From Neisseriaceae bacterium ESL0693 (lineage in GTDB: Bacteria; Pseudomonadota; Gammaproteobacteria; Burkholderiales; Neisseriaceae), in contig JAQTIE010000005.1 in assembly GCA_029433475.1 (NCBI GenBank), forward strand, positions 1-64,000: a DNA stretch of 64,000 nt, written 5' to 3'. How positions within the stretch are numbered: position 1 is the first letter of the stretch; each line of letters opens with the position of its first letter. Of this stretch, positions 28,223 through 35,857 are shown piece by piece. A program made the position numbers and the translations under genes. Under the pieces are notes generated by a model, which was given only the letters and a program-made list of their open reading frames with translations, was not told the DNA's origin and did not search any database.

Positions 28223-28269
28223 CATGGCTTTACTTTGCCGAATGTTCACCGCCTAATAGGAGCAGACAA

Positions 28270-28341
28270 ATGGCAGGATTCGCAGACTGGCAGTTAGAAC
28301 CAGCAGGCACAGAGCCTTCCTGCCATTGTCTACATAGATAA
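28270..28341 (+). CDS. Possible 23-residue peptide inside the structured element
   Basis: ATG 28270 follows AGGAG (28258-28262) by 7 bases, an ideal ribosome site, and reads 23 codons to TAA at 28339. The peptide (MAGFADWQLEPAG, then TEPSCHCLHR) has two Cys near its end and no hydrophobic segment. The ribosome site and start lie at the inner stem of the hairpin, so translation would be blocked by folding. It could be a regulated small peptide or a chance ORF; no relative is known to me. Confidence 0.3.
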   Translation: MAGFADWQLEPAGTEPSCHCLHR

Positions 28342-28390
28342 AGTAAACCATGACAAAAAGTAGATATAAAAATACTGCCCATGTGAAATA

Positions 28391-28413
28391 ACAGATGGTT
28401 CATCTGTCTTTTT
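28391..28413 (+). terminator. Orphan Rho-independent terminator
   Basis: ACAGATG (28391-28397), GTT loop, CATCTGT (28401-28407), then CTTTTT. No conventional gene precedes it on the plus strand, so it implies a short transcript ending here. Confidence 0.65.
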
Positions 28414-28744
28414 GATTCAGCTTTTTAAAGCTGATTGCTGAATGGGCAATAACGGCAGCATATTGCTGTTAAACGGGGATATTGTCAACCCTGCCAATAA
28501 ATATAGGGCGTTGTGTGATGGCTCTCCTATAGATAATGCAGCCTTTCACAACTAACGGCTTATAGCAGACGAAAGAAAATTATTTCTTTGGTATAAAAGA
28601 AGAGTGTCTATTGTGATTTCAATGCATATGTATTTTGAACGCTGATACTATCGACTTTAGGTTTTCTGTATAAACGGTCAGTAAAAGGCAAGGCTGAAAG
28701 CCTGAGGTGAAATATCAGTAGCCAACTACCGTGGCAGTAAATAC
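28414..28744. other. Gene-poor region with several short inverted repeats
   Basis: No gene recognised. Short imperfect hairpins are visible, for example around 28452-28473 (TAACGGCA with TGCTGTTA) and 28510-28555 (GTTGTG with CACAAC). Possibly degraded sequence. Confidence 0.35.
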
Positions 28745-28921
28745 TTAATCATGCACCCATTGCAGTATCCAGCTCCACCATTTTTTGTGATCCAATGGCA
28801 CTGTTACATTGTCACCCGGGACAACTATTTTATTGTCTTTAATGTCAATGAAATTACATACATTTGCTTTTTGGAATTTGAATCGATCATATCTGTCATT
28901 ATGAACGAAATGAGCTTTAGT
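28745..28921 (-). pseudogene. Possible remnant of an unidentified gene
   Basis: 58 open codons on the minus strand between stops, with protein-like composition (includes FIDIKDNKIVVPGDNVTVPL and WWSWILQWV before the stop at 28745) but no ATG, GTG or TTG near its beginning. It may be the 3' end of a decayed gene or chance. No family assigned. Confidence 0.25.
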
Positions 28922-29022
28922 TTATATTATATTGTCCTGTGAATCAGGATAAAGTAAGGTAGCTTTTATCGGAGATGAATGACTTGCCAGGAAGAATAAT
29001 CCTGTTTAAGATAGGAGCTGAT

Positions 29023-29157
29023 ATGAAATGGTCAGCGAATCAAATGATTATTGGGTCTATCGGGCTGATCATTCATTTTTTTGTTTGTTTTGTACTGATG
29101 TACCGGTACATCAGTATAGAGATAACCTGGTTTTTAGTGCCGATAGCGGCGGGTTAA
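29023..29157 (+). CDS. Possible leader ORF upstream of trpE
   Basis: ATG 29023 follows TAGGAG with 7-base spacing and opens 44 codons. The product is hydrophobic in the middle (IGSIGLIIHFFVCFVLMYRYI). Trp codons occur at positions 3 and 36; the second (29128-29130) lies 10 bases before the terminator-like hairpin and the stop codon falls in its loop. It could be a small membrane protein, a leader peptide for trp attenuation, or non-coding sequence spanning the trpE promoter; these cannot be separated from sequence. Confidence 0.35.
   Translation: MKWSANQMIIGSIGLIIHFFVCFVLMYRYISIEITWFLVPIAAG
29090..29120 (+). promoter_or_regulatory. Perfect 24-bp palindrome, candidate trpE operator/promoter
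   Basis: TACTGATGTACC (29093-29104) and GGTACATCAGTA (29105-29116) are exact reverse complements without a spacer. A TTGTAC hexamer (29090-29095) and TATAGA (29115-29120), 19 bases apart, could be the -35 and -10, which would place the palindrome across the core promoter as in classical trp operators. trpR lies 2 kb downstream. The half-site differs from the E. coli CTAG-type TrpR box, so the link is inference. Confidence 0.5.
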
Positions 29158-29174
29158 ACCGCTATTGGTTTTGG
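29140..29174 (+). terminator. Terminator-like hairpin in the trpE leader (candidate attenuator)
   Basis: CCGATAGCGG (29140-29149) pairs with CCGCTATTGG (29159-29168), one G-U, followed by TTTTGG. It lies 80 bases before the trpE start. The T-run is short, so termination would be partial. Confidence 0.5.
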
Positions 29175-29251
29175 ATAGCAGAAAGTCATATTTTAAAACA
29201 TCATGAATTTTGAATAGTGGTGCAGTAAACCATCAGTTAAGGATTGTAGGC

Positions 29252-30754
29252 ATGGATAAAGTGCATATCAGCAGTAAAACTTATGATATACCGACACCGA
29301 AGAGTATTTTTCAGACCTATCAGGCGTTAAGAGGTCTTTGGTCTGAGCAGGATTTGTTTTTGCTGGAATCTTTATCCGGTTCGGAAAAGGATCGTACCCG
29401 CTCAGTGATGGGCTATAAGCCATTACTGACGCTGGCCTGGAACGGGCAAAAGCTTCAATTGAGTGGTCAGCGCCGGTTGATAGAGGCGGTGATGTCGTTA
29501 CCGCTCTGTCAGGCGCAACAACGGCAGGGTGATGCGGTGTGTTTTGATCAGCCGCCCTCAGTGTTTGATTTACTGCGGCAGATAGAATCGGTTTTTGTGG
29601 TTGAGGCACAACGGCCGGAGGCGTTATTTGGTTGCGGTTTTTTTGGTTATATTGGCTATGACGCGATTTTTGATATTGAAGCCATACCTAAAAAAATAGT
29701 GCGCCAGTCTGATGAGCATACAGTTTGTCTGACTTTATTTGAGGGTATTATTCATATTAATCTCTTGAATCAGCACACCACGCTAACAATTAATGAAGTG
29801 GAAGGTGAAGCAGCGGTACCGGTGCAGACTGTGACGGCGCTTCTGACGGCGTCTGATTCTGTGGCTGATAGTGCGGCTGAAGTTATTCAGCCTACCCATT
29901 ACACCAGTATTCAGACGGTGGATAAGCAAACTTATTTTCAGTGGGTGGATAAAGCCAAATACCATATCAGTGTGGGTGATGTGTATCAGATTCAGTTTGG
30001 TTATGATGTCAATATTCAATCAGACAGAGCGCCGTTTGATACTTACCGGCGTTTGCGTCAATTCAATCCGTCTCCGTATATGTATTATTACTGTGGTGTG
30101 GATGATGTGCGGGTGGTGGGTGCCAGTCCGGAGATGTTTGCCATTTTAGATGCCAGCGGTAAAGTGCAGATGCGTCCTATTGCTGGTACCGCCAGAAAAA
30201 CAGAAGAGCCTTCGCAAACTGAGCGCTTAAAGCAGCAGTTATTGTCTGATGAGAAGGAGCGGGCAGAGCATTTGATGCTGGTGGATTTGTGCCGTAATGA
30301 TATTGCCCGTATCTGTACGGCAGAGAGCCTGAGTGTGGATGAATTGATGGTGATTGAGGAGTATTCACATGTAATTCATATTGTATCGCATGTTTCCGGT
30401 CAGTTGAAACCGCAGCTGGATAAATATGATCTGGTGGCGGCCACGTTTCCGGCAGGCACTATGACGGGTACGCCGAAAATCCGGGCAGTAGAGATCATTG
30501 AAGATACGGAGGTTTCTGCCCGCGGTGTTTATGCTGGTTGTATCGGCTTTTTCGGATTTAATAATACTTTGGTGACGGCGTTGTGTATTCGTACGGCTGT
30601 ATGGCAAAACGGGGTTTATACCATACGTGCTTCTGCCGGCATTGTGGAGGATTCAACGCCGCAGCAGGAGTGGGCGGAGACCATCAGTAAGCTCAGTTCT
30701 ACCTATTTTGCCATTACCGATAAAGAGTTAAGCCATGAAGATTTTATTGATTGA
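29252..30754 (+). CDS. trpE: Anthranilate synthase component I
   Basis: Makes anthranilate from chorismate with TrpG, the first committed step to tryptophan. The 500-residue protein keeps the feedback-site motif LLES (FLLESLSG near residue 40) and the chorismate-binding domain with HLMLVDLCRNDIARI, FPAGTMTGTPKIRAVEIIE and ASAGIVEDSTPQQEW. The TMTGTPK segment and RGVYAGCIGFFG differ from the usual TLSGAPK and RG-YGG, so this is a divergent member. Start ATG 29252 follows AAGGA; an in-frame TTG at 29210 is ignored. It overlaps trpG by 20 bases. Confidence 0.92.
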   Translation: MDKVHISSKTYDIPTPKSIFQTYQALRGLWSEQDLFLLESLSGSEKDRTRSVMGYKPLLTLAWNGQKLQLSGQRRLIEAVMSLPLCQAQQRQGDAVCFDQPPSVFDLLRQIESVFVVEAQRPEALFGCGFFGYIGYDAIFDIEAIPKKIVRQSDEHTVCLTLFEGIIHINLLNQHTTLTINEVEGEAAVPVQTVTALLTASDSVADSAAEVIQPTHYTSIQTVDKQTYFQWVDKAKYHISVGDVYQIQFGYDVNIQSDRAPFDTYRRLRQFNPSPYMYYYCGVDDVRVVGASPEMFAILDASGKVQMRPIAGTARKTEEPSQTERLKQQLLSDEKERAEHLMLVDLCRNDIARICTAESLSVDELMVIEEYSHVIHIVSHVSGQLKPQLDKYDLVAATFPAGTMTGTPKIRAVEIIEDTEVSARGVYAGCIGFFGFNNTLVTALCIRTAVWQNGVYTIRASAGIVEDSTPQQEWAETISKLSSTYFAITDKELSHEDFID

Positions 30755-31346
30755 TGCGTATGACAGCTTTGTGTATATCATTGCCAATTATTTGCAGGTG
30801 TTGCAATGTGATGTTGATGTTATCCGGCATGATAAATTGCAGCTTGAAAAGCTGGATAAAAAATATGATGGCATCGTGCTGGGTCCGGGTCCGGGGCATC
30901 CGCGTGAGAGTGGTTATCTGGCGTTATTACAGGGCTATGCTGATCAATTACCGATTTTCGGCGTGTGTCTGGGTATGCAGGCGATCGGTGAATTTTACGG
31001 GGTGCCGGTGGTGAAGGCGGAACACCGCCGCCATGGTAAAGTGAGCGAAATCACCCATGATGGCAAGGGCTGTTTTACCGGTTTGCCTTCACCGATGAAG
31101 GTGACGCGCTATCATTCGCTGGTGGTGAATGATGCGGTATTGCCGAACCGAGATTTAATGATCACGGCACGAGCCGATGATGATGGCTATGTGATGGGCA
31201 TCAGGCATGGTGTTTATCCGGTAGAAGGGGTGCAGTTTCATCCTGAAAGCGTGGCCACTGAAGAGGGCATGATGATTTTCAGCAATTTTATTCAGGCGGT
31301 TGCAGCCCATGCACAAGCGCAGCATGGTGCGATAGACAAGGTGTGA
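30735..31346 (+). CDS. trpG: Anthranilate synthase component II (glutamine amidotransferase)
   Basis: Supplies ammonia from glutamine to TrpE. The 203-residue class I amidotransferase has the oxyanion motif GPGPGHP, the nucleophile Cys in FGVCLGMQAIGE, and the catalytic His/Glu in VQFHPESVAT. The opening IDAYDSFVYIIANYL departs from the common IDNYDSFTYNL. Such subunits can also serve aminodeoxychorismate synthase. It starts inside the end of trpE (20-base overlap), so translation is coupled. Confidence 0.92.
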   Translation: MKILLIDAYDSFVYIIANYLQVLQCDVDVIRHDKLQLEKLDKKYDGIVLGPGPGHPRESGYLALLQGYADQLPIFGVCLGMQAIGEFYGVPVVKAEHRRHGKVSEITHDGKGCFTGLPSPMKVTRYHSLVVNDAVLPNRDLMITARADDDGYVMGIRHGVYPVEGVQFHPESVATEEGMMIFSNFIQAVAAHAQAQHGAIDKV

Positions 31347-31640
31347 TCAGTCATCTTTGGGCTTGGCAGCAAACAGGCTTTGAAAATAAGGGTTGTTTTG
31401 CAGCTGGTAAAAATTGGCGGCGCCGCGGGTGATTTTGGTAATGCTGACGCCCAGTTGTTTGGCAATTTCGCGCTGGCTGTGTTGTTGCTGATTTAAGGCG
31501 GCGTAAATGCGGATTCGGTCGGCGATGTTGTCCAGCTCTGCCTCGGTCAGGATACATTGTAAAAACCAGTGCATTTCGTTCTGGCTATGAATGTCTGATA
31601 AACGGTTGATGAGTAAATCAAGGGCTGTTTGTTTGTCCAA
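31347..31640 (-). CDS. trpR: Trp operon repressor
   Basis: A 97-residue helical DNA-binding protein of the TrpR family, which represses trp genes when bound to tryptophan. The helix-turn-helix SQREIAKQLGVSITKITRGA matches the TrpR recognition helices, preceded by the LTEAELDNIADRIRI helix. It is convergent with trpEG and its stop abuts the trpG stop (31346/31347), so there is no intergenic space. Being next to trpEG supports its role there; the palindrome at 29093-29116 is the candidate operator. Confidence 0.93.
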   Translation of the reverse strand: MDKQTALDLLINRLSDIHSQNEMHWFLQCILTEAELDNIADRIRIYAALNQQQHSQREIAKQLGVSITKITRGAANFYQLQNNPYFQSLFAAKPKDD

Positions 31641-31750
31641 ACCCGTCTCCGTGTGTGGTGATGTAAAGGGTTATTGTGGTCAATAAATGGGGGCGTTGTA
31701 AAGCCAATAAGCTGGTTTTACCGGCAAATAGGGATACTGAGGATATACAA

Positions 31751-31791
31751 AACCCCTGTCTGACCGGTAAAACCAGTGTAAGACAGGGGTT
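31751..31791 (-). terminator. dsbC terminator
   Basis: On the minus strand an 11-bp stem (AACCCCTGTCT/AGACAGGGGTT, 31751-31761 and 31781-31791) is followed by TTTTG. It lies 14 bases after the dsbC stop. Confidence 0.85.
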
Positions 31792-31804
31792 GGCTTAAGC
31801 TGGT

Positions 31805-32614
31805 TTATTGCTGCTTGGCATCCAGTATCTGATTAAGTTCAGCCGCAGGTATTAAACCGGATATGGTTTCACCATCGGGGAACACCAAGGTGGGTGTGCC
31901 GTTAAAGCCGGCTTTGGTACCTAAAGCAAGGGTATCGGCCACGGGGGTTTTACATTGAGCCACTGGTGCCGGTGCGATGCCTTGGCGCATCCATTTAACC
32001 CAGGCTTCGGTGCGGTTTGGCTGACACCAGATCTGCTCGGCCTTTTCCTGTGCCTGTGGGTGTAATTCGGTTAACGGCATCAGGAAAGTGTAGATGGTGA
32101 CATTGTCTAAAGTGCCGATTTCCTGTTCCAGCTTTTTACAGAAAGGGCAATCCGGATCGGAGAATACAGCCAGTTTGCGCTGGCCGTTGCCGCGAACTTC
32201 TTTAATGGCCTTATCAAAGGGCAGTTGTTTAAAATCCATGTGATTAAGCTCCTTAGTCCGTTGTTTGGTAAGATTCTCCTGGGTATTCAGGTCAACTAAA
32301 TTCCCGAGAATCATGTAGTCTCCCTTAGCATCTGTATAAAGAATCTGGTTATCATTCACTACCACCTCGTATAAATCAGCCAGTGGTGTTTTACGGATAC
32401 TCAGTACTTGTAACTGCTGCTGGCCGGACGGATCCTGACTGGCAAATACTTTTTGCAGTTTAGCGGTAATGCCTTGTTGTACTTCCTTGCTTGTCTGAGT
32501 CTCGGCACTTGCCTGATTGTCATGGGTTTTGACTGCTGTCTGATCACAGGCAGTCAGTAATAATGGCATCAGACATAATGATGCTAACCAGCGGTATAAA
32601 GGCATATAATTCAT
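31805..32614 (-). CDS. dsbC: Thiol:disulfide interchange protein DsbC, lipoprotein-like
   Basis: Periplasmic disulfide isomerase. The 269-residue product has a lipoprotein signal (LMPLLLTAC, Cys near residue 23), an N-terminal dimerisation region and a thioredoxin-fold domain with the active site SDPDCPFCKKLE and a cis-Pro loop NGTPTLVF. Being lipid-anchored differs from soluble E. coli DsbC; this is inferred from the lipobox. ATG 32614 and ATG 32605 are both possible starts, neither with a clear ribosome site. Confidence 0.92.
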   Translation of the reverse strand: MNYMPLYRWLASLCLMPLLLTACDQTAVKTHDNQASAETQTSKEVQQGITAKLQKVFASQDPSGQQQLQVLSIRKTPLADLYEVVVNDNQILYTDAKGDYMILGNLVDLNTQENLTKQRTKELNHMDFKQLPFDKAIKEVRGNGQRKLAVFSDPDCPFCKKLEQEIGTLDNVTIYTFLMPLTELHPQAQEKAEQIWCQPNRTEAWVKWMRQGIAPAPVAQCKTPVADTLALGTKAGFNGTPTLVFPDGETISGLIPAAELNQILDAKQQ

Positions 32615-33054
32615 AATATATTAATTTATAGTGAAAAAATAATAGGAAAAGTAATTTAATGCAGCAATGGGTTAGCGTCAATCAGGGCTGATTCCGGCCG
32701 GAAAATAAAGGCAGAAACCTGAAGACGGATAACAGAAATAAAGCAGTGTCCGGCCGGCCTGATTTTTCAGTGATCAACGCATAACGCTATGTTGTACTGG
32801 CCGATTGCAAAAAAGTTTTATCAATGATACAGCAATAGTATCCATTTAGATATCACACTTCAACTCTAAATCTTCGCTCTGGTTATAAAAATCAGATTAT
32901 GGGCGGCAGAATCAATATGAATGATGAAGGAATAAAATAATGTCATTGAATGAATCAGGCTAAAAGAAGTTTTGACAGAGGTAAAATTAGGTATTGGCGG
33001 CGTCGTCATGGCGTGCCACAATGCTGTAATGTTTAGCACATTTGAAATGCCGTT
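32615..33054. other. Intergenic region with an orphan hairpin
   Basis: 440 bases. ATCAGG (32681-32686) plus CCGGCCGG (32694-32701) can pair with CCGGCCGG (32750-32757) and CCTGAT (32758-32763), followed by TTTTT. As the dsbC gene reads the other way, this plus-strand hairpin has no gene before it. No ORF supported. Confidence 0.4.
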
Positions 33055-33849
33055 ATGACTCCGATTCTGGCTTTTGATATTGAAACCATTCCTGATACGG
33101 CCGGTATTCGTACTTTACAGCACTTATCTTCAGACATCAGTGATGCTGAGGTGGTGGCTCTGGCGCAGCAGCAGCGGCGGGCGAAAACCGGTGGCAGTGA
33201 TTTCATGCCGCTGCATTTACAACAGGTGGTGGCCATTTCCTGCTGTATGCGCTGGGGCGCGGACAAAATTCACGTGTCCAGTATTGGTGCGGTTGATGAC
33301 AGTGAAGAAGTACTGATTGCCAAGTTTTTTGAACTGATCGAACGGCATACGCCTCAGCTGGTCAGCTGGAATGGTGGTGGTTTTGATTTGCCTGTATTGC
33401 ATTATCGCGGGCTGATTTATGGGATAAATGCGGCGCGCTACTGGGATATGGGTGAGGGCGATTTTGGTGATAGCCGTGATTTTAAATGGAATAATTATGT
33501 CAGCCGTTATCATGCCCGCCATTGTGATTTGATGGATTTATTGGCCTTGTATCAGCCGCGTGCCAGTGCGCCTTTGGATGAGATGGCTAAATTGTGTGGT
33601 TTTCCGGGCAAACTGGGTATGGACGGTAGTAAAGTCTGGGAAGCATTCTATCAGGGGCAGTTGCCAGCCATCCGGGCGTATTGTGAAACCGATGCCACTA
33701 ATACTTATCTGATGTATTTGCGTTTTCAATTGATGCGCGGGGTTTTGGACGCTGATGAATATGAGCAGGAAATCCGTAATCTGAAACATTATCTGCAACA
33801 ACAGACGGGCGCACACTGGGCTGAATTTCTGGCGGCATGGGGGCGCTGA
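33055..33849 (+). CDS. 3'-5' exonuclease related to the PolB exonuclease domain
   Basis: A 264-residue RNase H-fold exonuclease of the predicted PolB-like type (PF10108). The ExoI motif is at the start (FDIETIPD), ExoII lies in LVSWNGGGFDLPVL and ExoIII in the YCETDATNTYLMYLRF segment, giving the DEDD-type acidic residues. It lacks a polymerase domain. Role is probably DNA or RNA processing; not established. It is divergent from dsbC and about 60 bases before tyrA. Confidence 0.88.
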   Translation: MTPILAFDIETIPDTAGIRTLQHLSSDISDAEVVALAQQQRRAKTGGSDFMPLHLQQVVAISCCMRWGADKIHVSSIGAVDDSEEVLIAKFFELIERHTPQLVSWNGGGFDLPVLHYRGLIYGINAARYWDMGEGDFGDSRDFKWNNYVSRYHARHCDLMDLLALYQPRASAPLDEMAKLCGFPGKLGMDGSKVWEAFYQGQLPAIRAYCETDATNTYLMYLRFQLMRGVLDADEYEQEIRNLKHYLQQQTGAHWAEFLAAWGR

Positions 33850-33906
33850 TCCTGTGGCAGGTTGCTTTCAGGGGAGGGTGTTGATGATCTGTGATGAATA
33901 CAAAAA

Positions 33907-34785
33907 ATGATAACAATGAATAATCTGGTTTTGATCGGGGCGGGGCTGATTGGTGGCTCACTGGCGCTGGATTTGAAAAAATCTGGTCTGGTGAACCGGA
34001 TAATGGCTATTGATACTGATCAGCAGAATCTGAATTGTGCCTTAGAGCGCGGCCTGATTGATCAGGGCAGTACGATAATGGAGCCTGAGTGGCTACGTCA
34101 GGCGGATATGGTGGTGATTGCCACACCGGTTGCTACTTTACCGCTGATATGCCGTCAGCTGGCCGGCTATGTGCATGAGCGGGCTGTGATTACCGATGTG
34201 GGCAGCACCAAGCAGCTGGCATTGCAGGCTTTTGCCGCTGAATTGCCGCAGCATTATGCTCGGTGTGTGGCGGCGCATCCGATTGCTGGTTCAGACCGTT
34301 ATGGTGCACAGGCAGCCAGAACCGGTTTATTTGAACACAAGAAATGTATTGTCTGCCCGCATGAGAAGCAGGACAGCCAGGCGTTGAGTCTGGTGCTGGA
34401 TATGTGGCGTAGTGTGGGCGCTGAGGTGACTACTTTGCCGGCAGGGGAGCATGACCATTTGCTGGCGGCTGTCAGCCATTTACCGCACATGCTGGCCTAT
34501 GCGTATATGCATCAGTTGGCTGAATATCCGGATATCGCGCACATACTGCAATTTGCCGGCAGCGGCTTTGGTGATTTTAGCCGCATTGCCGCCAGTCATC
34601 CGCGTATCTGGACAGATATTTGTCTGGCGAATCGTCAGTCATTGATGGCTATGTTGCAGGAGCAACAAGAGACCTTGCGGGTTTTACAGCAATGTTTGCA
34701 TGAACAGGATCGGGAAGCATTGAATGCTTTTTTTCTTACGGCGCAAAGGGTGCGTGAAAGCTGGCAGCAGTCTTCTGAAAACTAA
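33907..34785 (+). CDS. tyrA: Prephenate dehydrogenase
   Basis: Oxidatively decarboxylates prephenate for tyrosine synthesis. The 292-residue protein has the NAD-binding GAGLIGGSLALDL motif at the N-terminus, ITDVGSTKQ, the substrate segment AAHPIAGSDRYG and the C-terminal helical domain with LAAVSHLPHMLAYA. A monofunctional form without chorismate mutase; the mutase is in pheA near 42 kb. ATG 33907 or 33916 could start it; neither has a clear ribosome site. Confidence 0.95.
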   Translation: MITMNNLVLIGAGLIGGSLALDLKKSGLVNRIMAIDTDQQNLNCALERGLIDQGSTIMEPEWLRQADMVVIATPVATLPLICRQLAGYVHERAVITDVGSTKQLALQAFAAELPQHYARCVAAHPIAGSDRYGAQAARTGLFEHKKCIVCPHEKQDSQALSLVLDMWRSVGAEVTTLPAGEHDHLLAAVSHLPHMLAYAYMHQLAEYPDIAHILQFAGSGFGDFSRIAASHPRIWTDICLANRQSLMAMLQEQQETLRVLQQCLHEQDREALNAFFLTAQRVRESWQQSSEN

Positions 34786-34962
34786 TGATTCAGCGGCTTG
34801 AATTTGACCCAGTTGTTTTTGATATCAGGATTTTGGTGTGTGACAGGTGATGTTCAGACCGGTGGGTTTATTGATGCTGCTGAGGATTCTGATAAAATAT
34901 GTATCTGATTTGTATCTAAAGGAAAAATAGGTTTTTCTGTGTAGAAATTCGGGTCTGGGGTG

Positions 34963-34991
34963 TTGATTTAGAAAGTGAATTGGCGCATAAT
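34963..34991 (+). promoter_or_regulatory. Sigma70-type promoter of the first sibling sRNA
   Basis: TTGATT (34963-34968), 17 bases, CATAAT (34986-34991). Transcription would begin at about 34997. Confidence 0.7.
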
Positions 34992-34996
34992 ACAGT

Positions 34997-35087
34997 CTAT
35001 TAAGTCAGTGCAATGCTGATTTAATAGTTTCTCCTCTATTTCTCCTTTGTAGACTTGGCGCACACTGAAAAGTGTGCGCATTTTTTT
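34997..35087 (+). ncRNA. Sibling small RNA 1 (NmsR/RcoF-like)
   Basis: About 90 nt: a 5' hairpin (CTATTAAGTCAG at 34997-35008 with CTGATTTAATAG at 35016-35027), a pyrimidine-rich single-stranded linker with two UUUCUCC boxes, and a strong terminator (9-bp stem 35058-35066/35071-35079, GAAA loop, seven T). The last 62 bases (35026-35087) are identical to those of the second copy. Two tandem sRNAs of this design next to lrp are known in Neisseria as NmsR or RcoF, which pair with ribosome sites of citric-acid-cycle mRNAs; identity here is from architecture and location. Confidence 0.85.
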
Positions 35088-35244
35088 ATGTTTTTCTGCC
35101 ATTCAGATGGCATTGGATTTTGAATGATAAAAAGACATAATTGTAGATAGACAAGTCATTTGCCGGTAATGAACAGATAAGGACGGCATGAATTTCATGA
35201 CATGATGTTAATAATGTTAAAATAAATAAATATTGATGCATTAC

Positions 35245-35273
35245 TTGACTTCGATCATGTTTTTGCCGATAAT
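35245..35273 (+). promoter_or_regulatory. Sigma70-type promoter of the second sibling sRNA
   Basis: TTGACT (35245-35250), 17 bases, GATAAT (35268-35273). Transcription would begin at about 35280. Its own promoter means the two sRNAs can be controlled separately. Confidence 0.75.
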
Positions 35274-35279
35274 ACCACC

Positions 35280-35372
35280 CTGTTAAGACAGTTTAATTGT
35301 CTGCTTAACAGTTTCTCCTCTATTTCTCCTTTGTAGACTTGGCGCACACTGAAAAGTGTGCGCATTTTTTTT
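35280..35372 (+). ncRNA. Sibling small RNA 2 (NmsR/RcoF-like)
   Basis: Same plan as the first copy: a 5' hairpin (CTGTTAAGACA at 35280-35290 with TGTCTGCTTAACAG at 35298-35311, with a small bulge), the linker with two UUUCUCC boxes, and the terminator stem 35342-35350/35355-35363 with GAAA loop and eight T. The 5' hairpins of the two copies differ in sequence but not in shape. The transcript ends 20 bases before the convergent lrp stop. Confidence 0.85.
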
Positions 35373-35392
35373 GCTCATTTTGTGGTTCTGGC

Positions 35393-35857
35393 TCAGTCCA
35401 GATATAAACCGTGTTCTTCTTTGACTTCTTCCATCACCACATAACTGCGGCTTTCAGCCGCGGCCGGTAATTGCAGTAAAATATTGCCTAGCATATTGCG
35501 GTAGGCATTCATATTGGGTAGACGAACCTTGATCAGGTAGTCATATTCACCAGAAATCAGATGACATTCCAGAATATGGGGAATGGTGAGTACTTCGCGG
35601 CGAAAGTCTTCAAAAATGTTCCCTGATTTGGAACGCAGCTTGATTTCAACAAAAACCAGCAGGTTCTGCCCGACTGCTTTGGGGTTCAGATGAGCATGAT
35701 AGCCGGTAATGATCTGTTCGCGTTCCAGCCGGCGTACCCGTTCGGCCACTGGTGTGGTGGATAAACCGACTTTATCGGCCAGTTCGGTCATGGTAATACG
35801 GGCATTCTGTTGTAATAGCGACAGAATTTTCATGTCAGTTTTATCGAAATGATGCAT
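35393..35857 (-). CDS. lrp: Lrp/AsnC family transcriptional regulator
   Basis: A 154-residue regulator with an N-terminal helix-turn-helix (ELADKVGLSTTPVAERVRRLE) and a C-terminal RAM ligand-binding domain (HLISGEYDYLIKVRLPN, then VVMEEVKE). Length and close similarity to leucine-responsive proteins suggest Lrp itself, a global regulator of amino-acid metabolism. Its position beside the two sRNAs is the same as I recall for Neisseria meningitidis. Confidence 0.92.
   Translation of the reverse strand: MHHFDKTDMKILSLLQQNARITMTELADKVGLSTTPVAERVRRLEREQIITGYHAHLNPKAVGQNLLVFVEIKLRSKSGNIFEDFRREVLTIPHILECHLISGEYDYLIKVRLPNMNAYRNMLGNILLQLPAAAESRSYVVMEEVKEEHGLYLD

Larger units (their letters stand above)
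28223..28413 (+). ncRNA. Candidate structured RNA: nested inverted repeats plus terminator
   Basis: Two sets of arms nest: outer 28223-28236 with 28340-28352 (13 bp, one bulge) and inner 28264-28278 with 28318-28331 (14 bp, one bulge), with a small CTGG/CCAG hairpin at the apex. An independent terminator hairpin with CTTTTT follows at 28391-28413. The fold would be a long rod of about 130 nt, which suggests a small RNA or a small mobile repeat. No known family is recognised. The arms enclose a 23-codon ORF listed separately. Confidence 0.45.
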
